Below, one piece after another: positions 1-9,867 of a DNA stretch of 64,000 nucleotides. The notes beneath the pieces are model-generated. The model did no database searches, was not told the origin of the DNA, and saw only the letters and a list, made by a program, of their open reading frames with translations. Origin of the DNA: Halalkalicoccus paucihalophilus (GTDB lineage Archaea > Halobacteriota > Halobacteria > Halobacteriales > Halalkalicoccaceae); contig NZ_LTAZ01000017.1 of NCBI RefSeq assembly GCF_001593955.1, positions 62,001 through 126,000 of the forward strand, in the 5' to 3' direction. Each line of letters opens with the position of its first letter. Position 1 is the stretch's first letter. The position numbers and the translations under genes were made by a program.

Positions 1-7
1 GCACGCT

Positions 8-1780
8 AATCTGAACAGAGTGTCTCTCTACCCGATTCCAGTCTCCTTCTTCAGCAGTGTCAGCGTGTTGTCTGCTGTAATCACCGGTGAGCGCTTATAC
101 TCGCCGGTCAACTCGACCTGCACGAGCAGATCGACCGCTCTCCAGATCGAGTAGAGGAGACACGCGAATGCGAAGTAGAAGAATCGGAGCCCGAAATCCT
201 TCGACGTAGTGGCGGCCATGAATCGCTTTATCGATCTGTAGCCGCTCTCGATTTCCCACCTGTAGCCATACTCCGTGAGGTGCCCGGTCCTCCGATTCGT
301 CATGAACACCGAATACTGCCGGTGATCGTCGTGTTCAGGGTTCTCTTTCTGACGGTAGATCAGCGTCGTCTCGTGCCACTCGTTCTTGCCGAGATGGAGC
401 TTCCGGTCGGTCTCGTACCGCTCCTGGTCACGCTGGAGCAATCGCTTCGCCTGTGCCTTCTCGCTGGTCTGCATCCGTTTCGGCACGACGTAGGAGAGCC
501 CACGCTGGCTGATCATCTCCAAGACGTGCTGACTATCGAATTCCCGGTCCATCAGCACGTTATCGACGTGAACGAGCTCCTCAACCGAATCCAGCAAGTC
601 CTCGACAATCTCTTTTCGCGACTCGCCTTTCCGCACGGGGCGAGCATCGAGGACGAGCGGGACAGCGTTGCCGACCAGCTGGACTGTCGTCCACTGGTAG
701 GCGTACTCGTCGTTCTTCTCCTTCGTCCCGATAATCTCGTCCTCGTGGCCGGTTCGGTCGCCCGTGAAGGGATCGTCCTCGGTGATGTCGATGGCGACGA
801 TGCCTGCGCGGAAGAACTCCTCCGTTTCTGCGAGCTCGTCGGTGAGCTGTCGAACCCCCTGTCGGTACATCTCGCGGATTTGCTCGATGGAGAGATCGCG
901 AATCTGATCGCGATGGCCGTGTCCGAGTGGCGTTCGATCACGCGTCGACTCGTGAATGAAGCTCCAAGCGCCCTCGTTGGCGGCCAAATTTTCACGGAGT
1001 CCCAAGTAGGTCTGTAAGCCCCAGTAGGCGTTTTCGGGAATCTCACAGCCCTCGCTACGCTCTAACGAGAACGCGGGGAACACAACGTGACTGACGTGGT
1101 CGGTGATCCTCCCAGCCTTGTCAAGAATACTTGATCATTTGGGTCAGATTTATCCGCGTCGTCTCCTCGATGCGGGAGGTTTCGGTCTGGTTCGCGTGGC
1201 ACGGCGACATCCGCGTTCTGTGCTTTGATGAGGATCGTTCGAGCCGCTTTCTGGACCGTCTGGCGGAAATCTCGCGTGAAGCGTTCGTCCCAGCTGCGCC
1301 ACAGTGTCGATTGATTGGGCACCGTCTCAAACTCTAGGCGTTCACAAAGTCCGGGGTGGCTATCGAGGTACTTGAGGAGAGGCGTTTCGTGCGTCCAGCC
1401 GTGGAGTTCTTTCAGCACGAACACGCGAAAGAGGGTGTCCATCTCGTAGCGTGTGGAACTTCCGTAGCGGTCGTGGGCCTCGAAGCGGAAGTAGGCCAGC
1501 GGAATCGAGCAGATGAACTGCTCAACCGAGTCGTGATCTGGATGCATGAACCAGGTTCCCGAGACGACTCGAACGTCCGATTCTAACCCGGCAAGCGAGG
1601 TTCGATCGTACAGCGGCGTCGAGTCATATGTGGGCCACTCGATATGCTGCTGGTGTGCGATCCGTCGAAAGACACTGCGTCGAGACTCACGAGCTGCGAC
1701 CACTACGGGTGGATAGCTCGGACACGCTCAAGAGTCCGTCTAACCGACTAGTATAGAGGATCCTCTCGCTCTGTTGAACC
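8..1780 (-). mobile_element. IS4-type insertion sequence, ends approximate
   Basis: The element spans a transposase region flanked by imperfect terminal inverted repeats. The left end reads AACAGAGTG (13-21) and the right end CGCTCTGTT (1767-1775), which is AACAGAGCG on the other strand, so eight of nine bases pair. I could not identify a target-site duplication, so the outer limits are estimates. The transposase inside is split by a frameshift, so the copy is probably unable to move by itself. Two further fragments of the same transposase lie near 7.7 kb and 61.6 kb. Confidence 0.6.
28..1703 (-). pseudogene. IS4-family DDE transposase, frameshifted
   Basis: The gene lies in two frames. The N-terminal part runs from 1703 to about 1135 and the C-terminal part from about 1134 to 28. 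The frames meet near 1128-1137, where the second frame opens just after a stop codon. Read together they give about 555 residues. The second part contains DITEDDPF and LMDREFDSQH, the likely first and second catalytic aspartates. It also contains YGYRWEIESGYRSIK, which fits the IS4 signature Y-x2-R-x3-E-x6-K exactly. A programmed frameshift cannot be excluded, but simple inactivation is likelier because I saw no typical slippery heptamer. Confidence 0.75.
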
Positions 1781-2313
1781 CCTCAGCTCCGAACAAAACC
1801 GGTGCAGCTAATCGTTAGGTGTAGAGGGTTATTAGTCATTCATCAGAACTGAATCTATTGGGTTGCGGGCTAACCAGTCTGAGGTCAATCTCTGAGTGTT
1901 ACATATGCCAATGCTCGAAGAGTGGGCACTGTGGCTATATATCGCAGGGGGACGATAGCTCTCTTCTCTGGCGTCGGAGCGCTCATGACTAAAAAGGAGG
2001 TTTACGATACCACCAGGCCGGAAAGTGTTCCTCGTCTCGGTGAATGGCGTCGTCGTCAGCACGGTATTCATTCTTTCTACCCCTTGACCCCACTCCAGTC
2101 CGAGCAACTCTCACGCTCATGGCTATCTTCAATGGCTACATCGCATTCTCGGGATAGCGAGCGCTCTCCCTCCCCCGGATAGGCGTTCTGGGGTGTCCGG
2201 TTGAGGGACCTCCTCCCTTTGAAGGTAATTCGGTAAGCTGGTTTCGCACGAACTCTTCTACATCTCTTGTGTCTTCCTACAGATTATTACCTCAAGGTAC
2301 TCTACCTCAGACT
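1781..2313. other. Intergenic stretch without a supported gene
   Basis: No open frame here shows a recognisable domain or haloarchaeal protein composition. It separates the insertion sequence from the PLP enzyme starting at 2314 and probably holds that gene's promoter, but I see no clear TATA box. Confidence 0.4.
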
Positions 2314-3453
2314 ATGTCTTCTTGGACGACCGATGAGATGGCGTCGACGCTTTATCAGCCGGTCGAGGATCTAGAAACGCCGGCCTTGCTCGTTGACATC
2401 GATGCGATGGAGCGTAACATCGAAGAGTACGTGGCAGTTGCCGACGAGAACGGCGTAACGCTCCGTTCCCACATCAAGACGCACAAGAACGCCGAACTCG
2501 CAGCGCTCGAGGACGAGATGACCGACGGTGGTGGAATCTGTTGTCAAACGCTGGGCGAGGTGGAAACGATGGCGCGGAACGGGATCGACGATATCTACCT
2601 CTCCTATCAGGTCGTCGGCGAGCAAAAACTCGACCGGTTCTGCTGGCTCTCACAGAAGGTCGAGAGATTGGCAACGACGGTCGACTCAGCCGCGACGATA
2701 GACCTTCTTCAGGACGCTGCTCAAGACCACGAGATAACGGCCGACGTCATACTCGAAGTCGACATGGGGTTGCACAGGACTGGCGTCGCGCCTGGCTCTG
2801 ATGCCGTTACTCTCGCGGAACGGATCGACGAGGCGGCCAACCTCTCATTCGACGGCATCCTCGCGTACGAGTCGCACGTAAAGGCTGAAGCGGATACCGA
2901 ATCAGAATTCGACGATCTATGCTGGGAGGCGATGGAGCTCGCCGAGGGCGTGGTCGACGACATCGAGGCCGCTGGAATCCCCGTCGACGAGGTGAAGGTC
3001 GGCGGGACGGCGACGTCGAGGTACAGTGGCAAGCATCCGGTGGTCACCGAGATCAATCCGGGGATGTATCCCTTCAACGACGTTGGCGAACTCGAACTCC
3101 GCCCGTGGGAGGTATCGAAGGACGACTGCGCCGCGACGGTCGTCACGACGGTCATCTCCGTGCCGGACGACGACCGGCTCGTCGTCGACGGAGGCAGCAA
3201 GACGTTCTCTCTGGACAAACCGCAACTGCCGGTCCCGAAGAACCGGGACGATATCAAATACGCCAACGCCAGTGAGGAACACGGGTGGATCGATACCAGC
3301 AACTCGGACGAGTCGTTCGCAGTGGGCGACCGGCTGGAGTTCATCGTCCCCCACGTCTGCACGACGATCAACCTTCACGACCTCATCATCGGCGCCCGAG
3401 ACGACCAAGTCGAGGAGCTATGGGAGGTGCAGGCGAGAGGGAAGGTCCGCTAA
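2314..3453 (+). CDS. D-serine dehydratase / D-threonine aldolase-type PLP enzyme
   Basis: A fold-type III PLP enzyme of the DSD1 / D-threonine aldolase family, predicted to act on a D-hydroxy amino acid. The start ETPALLVDIDAMERNI is the family signature. The lysine in SHIKTHK (about residue 54) is the expected Schiff-base residue. The C-terminal VPHVCTTINLHD holds the His and Cys that bind zinc in characterised D-serine dehydratases. The ATG at 2314 is preferred over an in-frame GTG at 2269, which would add a low-complexity leader; ATG 2338 is also possible. About 380 residues is normal. The neighbours, an asparaginase remnant and a threonine-synthase-like gene, suggest amino acid breakdown. 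The exact substrate cannot be told from sequence. Confidence 0.85.
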   Translation: MSSWTTDEMASTLYQPVEDLETPALLVDIDAMERNIEEYVAVADENGVTLRSHIKTHKNAELAALEDEMTDGGGICCQTLGEVETMARNGIDDIYLSYQVVGEQKLDRFCWLSQKVERLATTVDSAATIDLLQDAAQDHEITADVILEVDMGLHRTGVAPGSDAVTLAERIDEAANLSFDGILAYESHVKAEADTESEFDDLCWEAMELAEGVVDDIEAAGIPVDEVKVGGTATSRYSGKHPVVTEINPGMYPFNDVGELELRPWEVSKDDCAATVVTTVISVPDDDRLVVDGGSKTFSLDKPQLPVPKNRDDIKYANASEEHGWIDTSNSDESFAVGDRLEFIVPHVCTTINLHDLIIGARDDQVEELWEVQARGKVR

Positions 3454-3491
3454 CAGCGACGGATGAATCCGGGCTAGTCGGCACCGGATCG

Positions 3492-4458
3492 TTACTCCCT
3501 TGTGGGCCGGTCAAACACGGTCTCGACGCTGCGATCAGCGAGCGCGACAACCGTCGCGATCCTCGTCTTCTGCAGATTTGCTCGCTGAAGCAACAGCCCA
3601 GGTCCAACAGTGTCTGCTCACTACCACGGTAATCGTAGGTCGACCTGGCGAGTCTCCCCTCCGGGCAACGCGTCGTAGCTACAAGTGGGACATCCTCTCG
3701 TGCGAGGGCTTTCAGGGGGGAATAATCCCTGGCGGAATGTGGCCCGAACCGGTAGTTGCCAGTGCTACCGCCTCGAAATCGCCCGGTTCAGGTATCTGCG
3801 AAGGGGGTATATCCACCGTCACCGTGAGGGCAGCGACCTCGCTCGTCAGTGTCTCCGGATCGACGTCGATCGTCGGGGTCGGATCGACGCTGGCTCGCCA
3901 TCGGACCGTCTCTTCGTCGTGAACGGCGAGCGGACCTAGCTCGGGCGACTGGAACGCATCTAGTCTCATTGAGTGGGTCTTCGTGACGAGCTTGGCCGCG
4001 TGGACCTGATCGTTGAAAGCGACAAGGACTCCGCGTCCACGAGCACCGTCGCTCGTCACCGTTCGAATGGCCGTGAGGAGATTGGCTGGACCATCAGGAC
4101 TCGCCAGCGATGGATTCCGCATCGCGCCCGTGAAGACGACAGGCGTATCGCCATCGTAACAGAGGTCCACGAAGTACGCTACCTCTTCGAGGGTATCCGT
4201 CCCCTGTGTAACGATGATACCATCCACCGTATCATCACGGTCATACTCGGCTACCAGCTCACTAAGCCTGTGCATCTGGCTGATAGAGAACTGCGGACTG
4301 GGGATATTCGAGAAGTCGTCTGTAGTCAACTCGATGTCGTCGCTCAGCCCTGGGACGCTTGCGATGAGGTCTTCGCCGGTCAATTCAGGACTGGCTCCAC
4401 CACCAGAGTCCTTGGTCGAAGCTATCGTCCCACCGGTAGAGATGACAACTACTGACAT
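3492..4458 (-). pseudogene. Type I/II L-asparaginase, two frameshifts
   Basis: The intact N-terminal 248 residues carry the asparaginase signatures STGGTIAST (nucleophile Thr11) and TQGTDTLEE (Thr87-Asp88), plus VHAAKLVTKTHS with the catalytic lysine. The frame stops at 3712, right after GHIPPGIIPP. Homologous sequence continues in another frame (LKALAREDVPLVATTRCP, then TYDYRG and LLDLG), shifting at a run of six G on the plus strand (3715-3720). A second shift near 3565-3575 leads to NLQKTRIATVVALADRSVE and a stop at 3492. Joined, the product would be about 322 residues, the normal family length. The enzyme hydrolyses asparagine to aspartate and ammonia. Without the C-terminal domain the 248-residue product is probably inactive, unless the first shift is a sequencing error in the homopolymer. 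Confidence 0.8.
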
Positions 4459-4640
4459 TGCCCGGGCTTTCGACGCGAGTCTCTAATATCCTCCCATCGC
4501 CTTGCTCGGGCCGTTTCTGAGAGAGAACGATCAGTGCGTCCTCTCCTACCAGAGCCGCTCATGGGTATGAGACCCCTTCTGTCTTCGTCAAGACGTCGCG
4601 CTATCGGTGTCCATATGACTCCCAGTGACAAAGAAAGAGT

Positions 4641-5720
4641 ATGACCACCCCAGAACTCGTCTGTTCCTCGTGTGGCCGGACATACAGCGATCAGTGGCGG
4701 TGTGAGTGTGGCGGTGTCCTCGACTTCGCTCAGCAACCGCTTCCGGAGTACGACCGACCAGACCCCGGTCAGTTCGACACGCGAGACGGACTCTGGTCTT
4801 TTGATATATTCATCCCCGTCAGGAAAGGTCCCTCTCTCGGCGAAGGAATGACGCCGCTGATCCCATCATCGACCTGGGACGCCCAGTTCAAGCTCGAATA
4901 CGTCTCCCCGACGGGGAGCTTCAAGGATCGGGGTGCGACCACGGCGATCAGTCACGCGTTTGCGTGTGGCGCAGATCGCGTCGTGGAAGATTCATCAGGG
5001 AACGCTGGAGCTGCTATCGCAACCTACGCCGCCCAAGCAGGCATCGATGCGGAGATCTACGTCCCGGCGGAGGTGAAAGAGTCGAAGCTCCGAGCGATCG
5101 AACGGGCCGGTGCGACGCCTGTTCGGATCGAAGGCGGACGCCAAGCTGTGACTGATGCCTGCATCGATGCCGTCGAATCTGGCGATGCGTGGTACGCAAG
5201 TCATTCGTGGAGTCCAGCGTTCTTCGCAGGAACGGCGACGTTTGCGTACGAGGTCGCGCTCCAACGTGACTGGAGCGTCCCTGATGCGATCGTGATGCCA
5301 CTTGGTCATGGCACCCTGTTCCTGGGGGTGTACCGTGGTTTCAAGGCGTTGTCTGAAGCGGGATGGATCGACTCAGTGCCGCGTCTACTCGGTGCGCAAG
5401 CCGCCGGCTACGCTCCGATTGCGAGTGAACTCCACGAGGCCCCCGAAGGTGAGAACGATGTCGCGGACGGCATCCAGATACGGGAGCCGACGCGGAAACA
5501 ACAGCTCCTAGATGCGATTGCTGAGACCGGCGGTGATGCGATTGCCATTGCGGGAGATGCCGTGCAGACGGAGTTAGATCGCCTCCACAAAAAAGGGTTC
5601 TACGTGGAACCAACCTCTGCAATCGCACCTGCGGCTCTTGCGGCGTACCGGGAAAGCGGAACGCTTGCGGAAGATGCAGACGTGGTGATGCCCCTCACTG
5701 GACATGGGATGAAGACTTAA
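4641..5720 (+). CDS. Threonine-synthase-like PLP-dependent enzyme
   Basis: A fold-type II PLP enzyme of the threonine synthase family. An N-terminal zinc ribbon (C8, C11, C21, C23) precedes the catalytic domain. Lys95 in TGSFKDRGAT is the PLP lysine and SSGNAGAA is the phosphate-binding/asparagine loop. At 359 residues it is close to archaeal threonine synthases (about 380-400) but slightly short. Its setting among amino acid catabolic genes, away from thrB or homoserine genes, makes a paralogue with another role (for example a diaminopropionate or threonine lyase) a real alternative to threonine biosynthesis. It diverges from the asparaginase remnant, with about 180 bp between starts. Confidence 0.75.
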   Translation: MTTPELVCSSCGRTYSDQWRCECGGVLDFAQQPLPEYDRPDPGQFDTRDGLWSFDIFIPVRKGPSLGEGMTPLIPSSTWDAQFKLEYVSPTGSFKDRGATTAISHAFACGADRVVEDSSGNAGAAIATYAAQAGIDAEIYVPAEVKESKLRAIERAGATPVRIEGGRQAVTDACIDAVESGDAWYASHSWSPAFFAGTATFAYEVALQRDWSVPDAIVMPLGHGTLFLGVYRGFKALSEAGWIDSVPRLLGAQAAGYAPIASELHEAPEGENDVADGIQIREPTRKQQLLDAIAETGGDAIAIAGDAVQTELDRLHKKGFYVEPTSAIAPAALAAYRESGTLAEDADVVMPLTGHGMKT

Positions 5721-5889
5721 TCTGACGGAGCATTCATCGAGATGTCTACGCTCTGTTTCCAATGTAGTTTTGGAACATAATCTGTATCAAGGTTAGGTCC
5801 ACTGGTAAATTCATATCCCTATCTAACAACGGTTTCACCTCAATCAGTATCTAATAAATCGGATACCAGCAGAGCCAATTGGAACCGTA

Positions 5890-5916
5890 TGCATTGAGAC
5901 AGCCAGTCTCAACTAC
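5890..5916. repeat. Palindromic repeat copy related to the 7.4-kb element
   Basis: TTGAGAC (5894-5900) and GTCTCAA (5906-5912) form a 7-bp stem with a 5-base loop. The block TGCATTGAGA...CCAGTCTCAACTACTG recurs at 7441-7469 with two or three changes, so this looks like a solo end of the same small repeat. The rest of 5721-6045, between the PLP enzyme and the pyrophosphatase, holds no gene I can support. Confidence 0.6.
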
Positions 5917-6045
5917 TGAACAGTGATCGAGACCTAAGATCAGATAGAAGAAGGTAATCGAGCGGCTCCGCATCTCAATGTCCTTTAGCGATGTCCATCG
6001 ATCAGTATATCCGTCGAATCCACCCCGAATAGCACCTTCACTTAC

Positions 6046-6981
6046 TCAAGCGGAATTAGCGCCGAATGCGTCTTCTAGCAACGGGACGACTTGCTTCTTT
6101 CTGGACATCACTCCCGGAAGAAACGCTTCACGGTCCGTGAACGTCGTGTCTAGTCCCTTTTCGACGGGTTCGACCTCTGGACCAGCGACGAGTGCAGTCG
6201 AATCTTCTTCAAGCAGGTCGGTAACGAGGAGCAAAAATACTGCATAGTCGCGCTCAGTAGCGACATCGTCCATGGTCTCGAGGACGGCATCTTGTTGATC
6301 CAATACGACCGACGGCTCTACCGTTTCGATCTGTCCAATGCCGACCTGTTGTCCGTCGAAGTCGAACTCCTTGAAATCGCTGAGTACCATCTCTCGTGGA
6401 CTTTTCTCCCCGACTTTGCTCTTCTGCGTGAGGAGCTCTTTTCCGTACGCTTCGTAGTCCACATCAACAATATCGGCAAGCCGTGTGGCAGCGGCCCGGT
6501 CGCGTTCAGTCGTCGTTGGAGACCGGAGTACGACGGTATCACTGAGAATCCCGCTCAGCAACAGCCCCGCGGTCTGCGTAGGTATCGTCTCGTTCGCGTC
6601 GTCAAACAGCTGTGTGAGTATCGTCGCAGTTGACCCGACAGGCTCATTTCGAAACAGAATGGGCTCGCTCGTTTCGATGTCACCGATACGATGGTGGTCG
6701 ATTATCTCGACAATCTCTGCGTTCTCCGCTCCGGTCACCGTTTGGCTGTACTCGTTGTGATCAACGAGTATCACCTGTTCGCCTGCGGCATCGTCGAGAA
6801 GCACTGGGATTTCAACACCCCACCGGTCTACGACGAACTGTGTTTCTGGGTTTAGGGCTCCTGTACGTGCAGGAACAACGTCTGCACCTTGTTCCCTCTT
6901 CAATCGTGCGTATGCTAACGCTGAGCAAATCGTGTCGGTATCTGGTTGTTGGTGGCCAATCACGTAGATCGGTTCAGACAT
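6046..6981 (-). CDS. ppaC: Manganese-dependent inorganic pyrophosphatase (DHH family)
   Basis: Family II inorganic pyrophosphatase, hydrolysing pyrophosphate to phosphate in the cytoplasm. The DHH-family motifs are in order: GHQQPDTDTICSA near the N-terminus, VDHNEYSQ, IDHHRIGD, and the C-terminal DHHA2 signature SRKKQVVP. The length of about 311 residues is normal. The start at 6981 (MSEPIYVIGH) fits the family N-terminus; a longer frame starting at 7008 adds nine unconserved residues. Pyrophosphate removal supports acyl-CoA ligases, though this gene is not in an operon with one here. Confidence 0.9.
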   Translation of the reverse strand: MSEPIYVIGHQQPDTDTICSALAYARLKREQGADVVPARTGALNPETQFVVDRWGVEIPVLLDDAAGEQVILVDHNEYSQTVTGAENAEIVEIIDHHRIGDIETSEPILFRNEPVGSTATILTQLFDDANETIPTQTAGLLLSGILSDTVVLRSPTTTERDRAAATRLADIVDVDYEAYGKELLTQKSKVGEKSPREMVLSDFKEFDFDGQQVGIGQIETVEPSVVLDQQDAVLETMDDVATERDYAVFLLLVTDLLEEDSTALVAGPEVEPVEKGLDTTFTDREAFLPGVMSRKKQVVPLLEDAFGANSA

Positions 6982-7008
6982 AGTGGTGCACATGGAGTCT
7001 CGACTCAA

Positions 7009-7342
7009 GAGTGCTGCTCTTCAGGAATGGGTCGTGAACGGTGAGCCAACCTCAGATTTGTCTCCCAAATATTCGTTCCCGTCGTCGGTATCAAAGGTCG
7101 TGGCCGTGCGCGCAGCGACCGGAGGGAGCGAGCACGGAGCGGAGGGTGGGGCGGTGGGGCTTGGGCCGGTTCGGCTCGTAGCAAAAAAGAGAGTTGCGAC
7201 GACCGGCTATGCTTCCCACCACCGACTGCGTTCAGGGAAGTGGACCGTGGTCCAACCGGTCAGAGACACCGAGACGCACTCATTGTACCAGTTCTTCGCC
7301 GCTCCGTGAATCCGAACGCGCTCACCTTCCTAGGACAGGTCG
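7009..7342. other. Intergenic, GC-rich stretch without a supported gene
   Basis: It holds the upstream region of the pyrophosphatase gene and, at about 7100-7190, a GC-rich purine-biased stretch that does not read as a convincing protein in any frame. Confidence 0.35.
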
Positions 7343-7467
7343 GTAGTTGAGACTACACGAGCTATAGGTCCGCCAGACTGCACGATTTAGATTGAATCAA
7401 CGAACATGACCTGCTTCAGACTAAGCCTGCGACGGGTGTATGCATTGAGAAGACCAGTCTCAACTAC
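7343..7467. repeat. Possible MITE with 12-bp perfect inverted ends
   Basis: GTAGTTGAGACT (7343-7354) and AGTCTCAACTAC (7456-7467) are perfect reverse complements and enclose 101 bp with no coding potential. The right end is repeated near 5890-5916. This fits a miniature inverted-repeat element, but I see no clear target duplication and no full-length parent element in the window. Confidence 0.5.
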
Positions 7468-7637
7468 TGCGTACTGGAAGTTGACTACACTGGGTTAGAG
7501 GTTTGTGATGCGTGGTTTCAGCAGAATTGGTGAAACGGAAGTCCGAAGATAGCGTTCAAATCGATGATTCACATTCAAAGCCGCTCTAGCTAGCAATGCC
7601 ACTCGGAATTCGTGCTCTCAACCGTCTTATTCACGAC

Positions 7638-7786
7638 TTAGCCGATTCCAGTTTGCTTCTTCACAAGGTGAACGTGTTATCTGCCGTGACCAGCGACGAC
7701 CGCTCGTACTCATCAGTCAGTTCCACTTGCAGAGTAATTGACCGTCCGCTAGATCGAATACAGCAGGCAAACATGAAGTAGTATCG
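7638..7786 (-). pseudogene. Fragment of the IS4-type transposase (C-terminal end)
   Basis: The minus strand resembles the last 45 or so codons of the transposase at 28-1703. The two share the segments ITADNTLTLLKKETGIG versus VTADNTFTL...KQTGIG, and the nucleotide match runs across CCGATTCCAGT, TTCTTCA and CGTGTT. One base is missing or extra at the LKK position, giving an in-frame TGA. This is an old remnant. The remaining bases from 7468 to 7871 show no other gene. Confidence 0.7.
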
Positions 7787-7871
7787 TATCTCCAATCGTA
7801 GAGTCATCAACAGGCATGCTACGATACACCAAGAGCTTATCTATTCGGCTCGAAAAGGAGTAATACGGCGT

Positions 7872-8378
7872 ATGTCTGAGGAATACGTAACGTCCGAAAC
7901 CAACCTTCCGCCCGAGCCCGAGGGCAAGGAGATTACGCTCCAGATTAGCGATAAGGACACAAGAGAGATATTTAACACACGGGCCCGGATCAGTCGGAAT
8001 CCTGACGTACTTGCTGATCCTGCCCCACTGACCGTCGTTAAGGGACCCCATGAGAACAAGGAAGAGAAGTGGTATATTGAGATCCTCACAGCTGATATTG
8101 AGTCTGAAAGCGTCGATAGGGAACTCCTCCGTACAACAATGGATGAAGTGAAGGACGGTGCGAATATCATCAATACACGGTCTGACGAAGTGAAAACGTT
8201 GCTTCGCTATTTAGTCAAGACGGGCCAATATAGCTCTGTCTCGCAAGCAAGTCGGACGATTATGTTCGAATATCTCGCCAATACACATCCGGAACTCGTA
8301 GACGAATATGTCGATCTTAAGGTAAAAATCGAACATCAGGAATTATTGGATACCAATCAAGAGAAACATGACGGTTGA
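7872..8378 (+). CDS. Small protein of unknown function leading the UbiD operon
   Basis: A 168-residue acidic protein I do not recognise. The first 75 residues look like a beta-rich domain (KEITLQISDKDT, WYIEILTADIE). The C-terminal half is helical, and YSSVSQASRTIMFEYLANTHPELVDEYVDLKVK is reminiscent of a ribbon-helix-helix or helix-turn-helix DNA-binding module. An AAGGAG Shine-Dalgarno (7856-7861) precedes the ATG. Its stop overlaps the UbiD start by 11 bases, so the two are translationally coupled. A regulator or accessory subunit of the decarboxylase is possible but unproven. Confidence 0.7.
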   Translation: MSEEYVTSETNLPPEPEGKEITLQISDKDTREIFNTRARISRNPDVLADPAPLTVVKGPHENKEEKWYIEILTADIESESVDRELLRTTMDEVKDGANIINTRSDEVKTLLRYLVKTGQYSSVSQASRTIMFEYLANTHPELVDEYVDLKVKIEHQELLDTNQEKHDG

Positions 8379-9867
8379 TAGCTTGCGCGACTACCTGCAG
8401 ACGCTTGATGAAAAAAACGACCTCATTGAGGTCAAGGATCGGATATCATGGAACCTTGAGGCTAGTGCGTTGACAATGTTGGCGAACGAACGTGACCATG
8501 GAATACCCTTATTCGAAGATGTCGACGGTAGACGGTTAGTTGGAGATCCATATCGCGGCAGTCAGCGACGGCCGTGGGATCGTATCGCACAGGGTATCGA
8601 TCTACCGCAGGATATCTCCCGCCAAGAATTTTATAGGGAGACGATTTCGCGACTCCAGAATCCGCGCGAGCCAGTGACGATCTCCCCGGAAGACGCTCCC
8701 TGTAAGGAGGTTACTCGCGTTGAGACAGATGTTGACCTGCTTGAATTCCCGTGGCCCTATATTCATGCTGGAGATGGCGGTCGCTATTCTAACCTCCATA
8801 CGCTGATCGTATCTGATCCGGATTCGGCCTGGATCGACTGGTCATATCATCGAGCGATGATACACGACAATGAAACAGCAAGCGTATTGTTGTTGGCCGG
8901 CGAGCAGACGCCGAACCTCTTCTACTATAAATACGAACGTGAGGATGAACCGATGCCGGTCGCTATTGCTGTGGGTACCGAACCTGCCGTTCAGTACACC
9001 TCCGTAATGTGGATTCCTACCGGACGGAGCGAGGCGGCCTTCGCTGGTGGCCTGAAGGGATCACCGATCGAACTCGTTCCCTGTGAAACAAACGACCTTT
9101 TGGTCCCGGCGACGGCCGAACTAATCATCGAAGGAGAGATCGTTCCAAACATCCGCCGTGATGAGGGCCCGTTTGGGGATTATTTCGGCTACATGCATGG
9201 TCCACGGCGATCAATGCCGACCCTACGGGTCACCGGAATCACTCACCGGAAACGGCCAATCATCCCATTTTGTGTTGAGGGAACGGGAGTTGGATACACT
9301 GAGAACTCGACGAGTTCGATGGAGGTCGGCTGCGTCGGACCAGATGCAACTTTGGGCTTGCAAGCCGGGGGGTTCGATATCGATCAATGCGTTCCCTGGT
9401 CATCAACCCCGCGGGGTGTATACGTAATCTCAACCGGAAACACGGATCCAGGATACCTTCACGAACTCGCGAACTTCATCTTCACCACGTGGGGAATGTT
9501 GCACGTTGATTTCTTCGTGTTCGTCGACGCCGACATTGATCCCTTCGATCAGCGCGAGGTCCTCGAAGCACTCGTTTTGCACGCCGATCCCGACAGCGAC
9601 TTCCATCAGTTTGGCGTCGAGACGATGCCAAAGGTTCCATTGAACATCTACCAGACACCCAGCGAGAAGGGTAACGTCCAGACGGGAACCTCGAAAGCTA
9701 AGACAGCCAAAGCGTACATCGACGCAACAAGGAGTGATGACGACTTTGTTACCGGTACGTTGGACGACGATCTGCAAAATTGGGCACGGTCCGTACTCGA
9801 AGATGCAGGAGCAAATCCTGATATGCTACCGTTTACCGATTCGGCACAAAGAGGGGGATCTCGATGA
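8368..9867 (+). CDS. UbiD family (de)carboxylase
   Basis: A 499-residue UbiD-type enzyme, expected to use prenylated FMN and a divalent metal to decarboxylate (or carboxylate) an aromatic or unsaturated acid. The family core is present: RRDEGPFGDYFGYMHGPR (from about residue 262) carries the conserved Glu and acidic proton donor, with Asp in the second position as in many UbiD proteins. It is followed by ITHRKRPIIPF and YTENSTSSMEVG. No UbiX prenyltransferase is visible in the window, so the cofactor must be made elsewhere. The gene overlaps its neighbours on both sides (11 and 4 bases). The substrate is unknown; the nearby aromatic catabolism genes suggest an aryl acid. Confidence 0.88.
   Translation: MTVDSLRDYLQTLDEKNDLIEVKDRISWNLEASALTMLANERDHGIPLFEDVDGRRLVGDPYRGSQRRPWDRIAQGIDLPQDISRQEFYRETISRLQNPREPVTISPEDAPCKEVTRVETDVDLLEFPWPYIHAGDGGRYSNLHTLIVSDPDSAWIDWSYHRAMIHDNETASVLLLAGEQTPNLFYYKYEREDEPMPVAIAVGTEPAVQYTSVMWIPTGRSEAAFAGGLKGSPIELVPCETNDLLVPATAELIIEGEIVPNIRRDEGPFGDYFGYMHGPRRSMPTLRVTGITHRKRPIIPFCVEGTGVGYTENSTSSMEVGCVGPDATLGLQAGGFDIDQCVPWSSTPRGVYVISTGNTDPGYLHELANFIFTTWGMLHVDFFVFVDADIDPFDQREVLEALVLHADPDSDFHQFGVETMPKVPLNIYQTPSEKGNVQTGTSKAKTAKAYIDATRSDDDFVTGTLDDDLQNWARSVLEDAGANPDMLPFTDSAQRGGSR

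Noticed and set aside
280-1017. Long plus-strand frame across the first transposase
   Set aside because: It is the antisense shadow of the transposase and has no domain of its own.
7100-7190. GC-rich stretch as a structured RNA
   Set aside because: I could not find stable complementary arms by eye; it may be only compositional bias.
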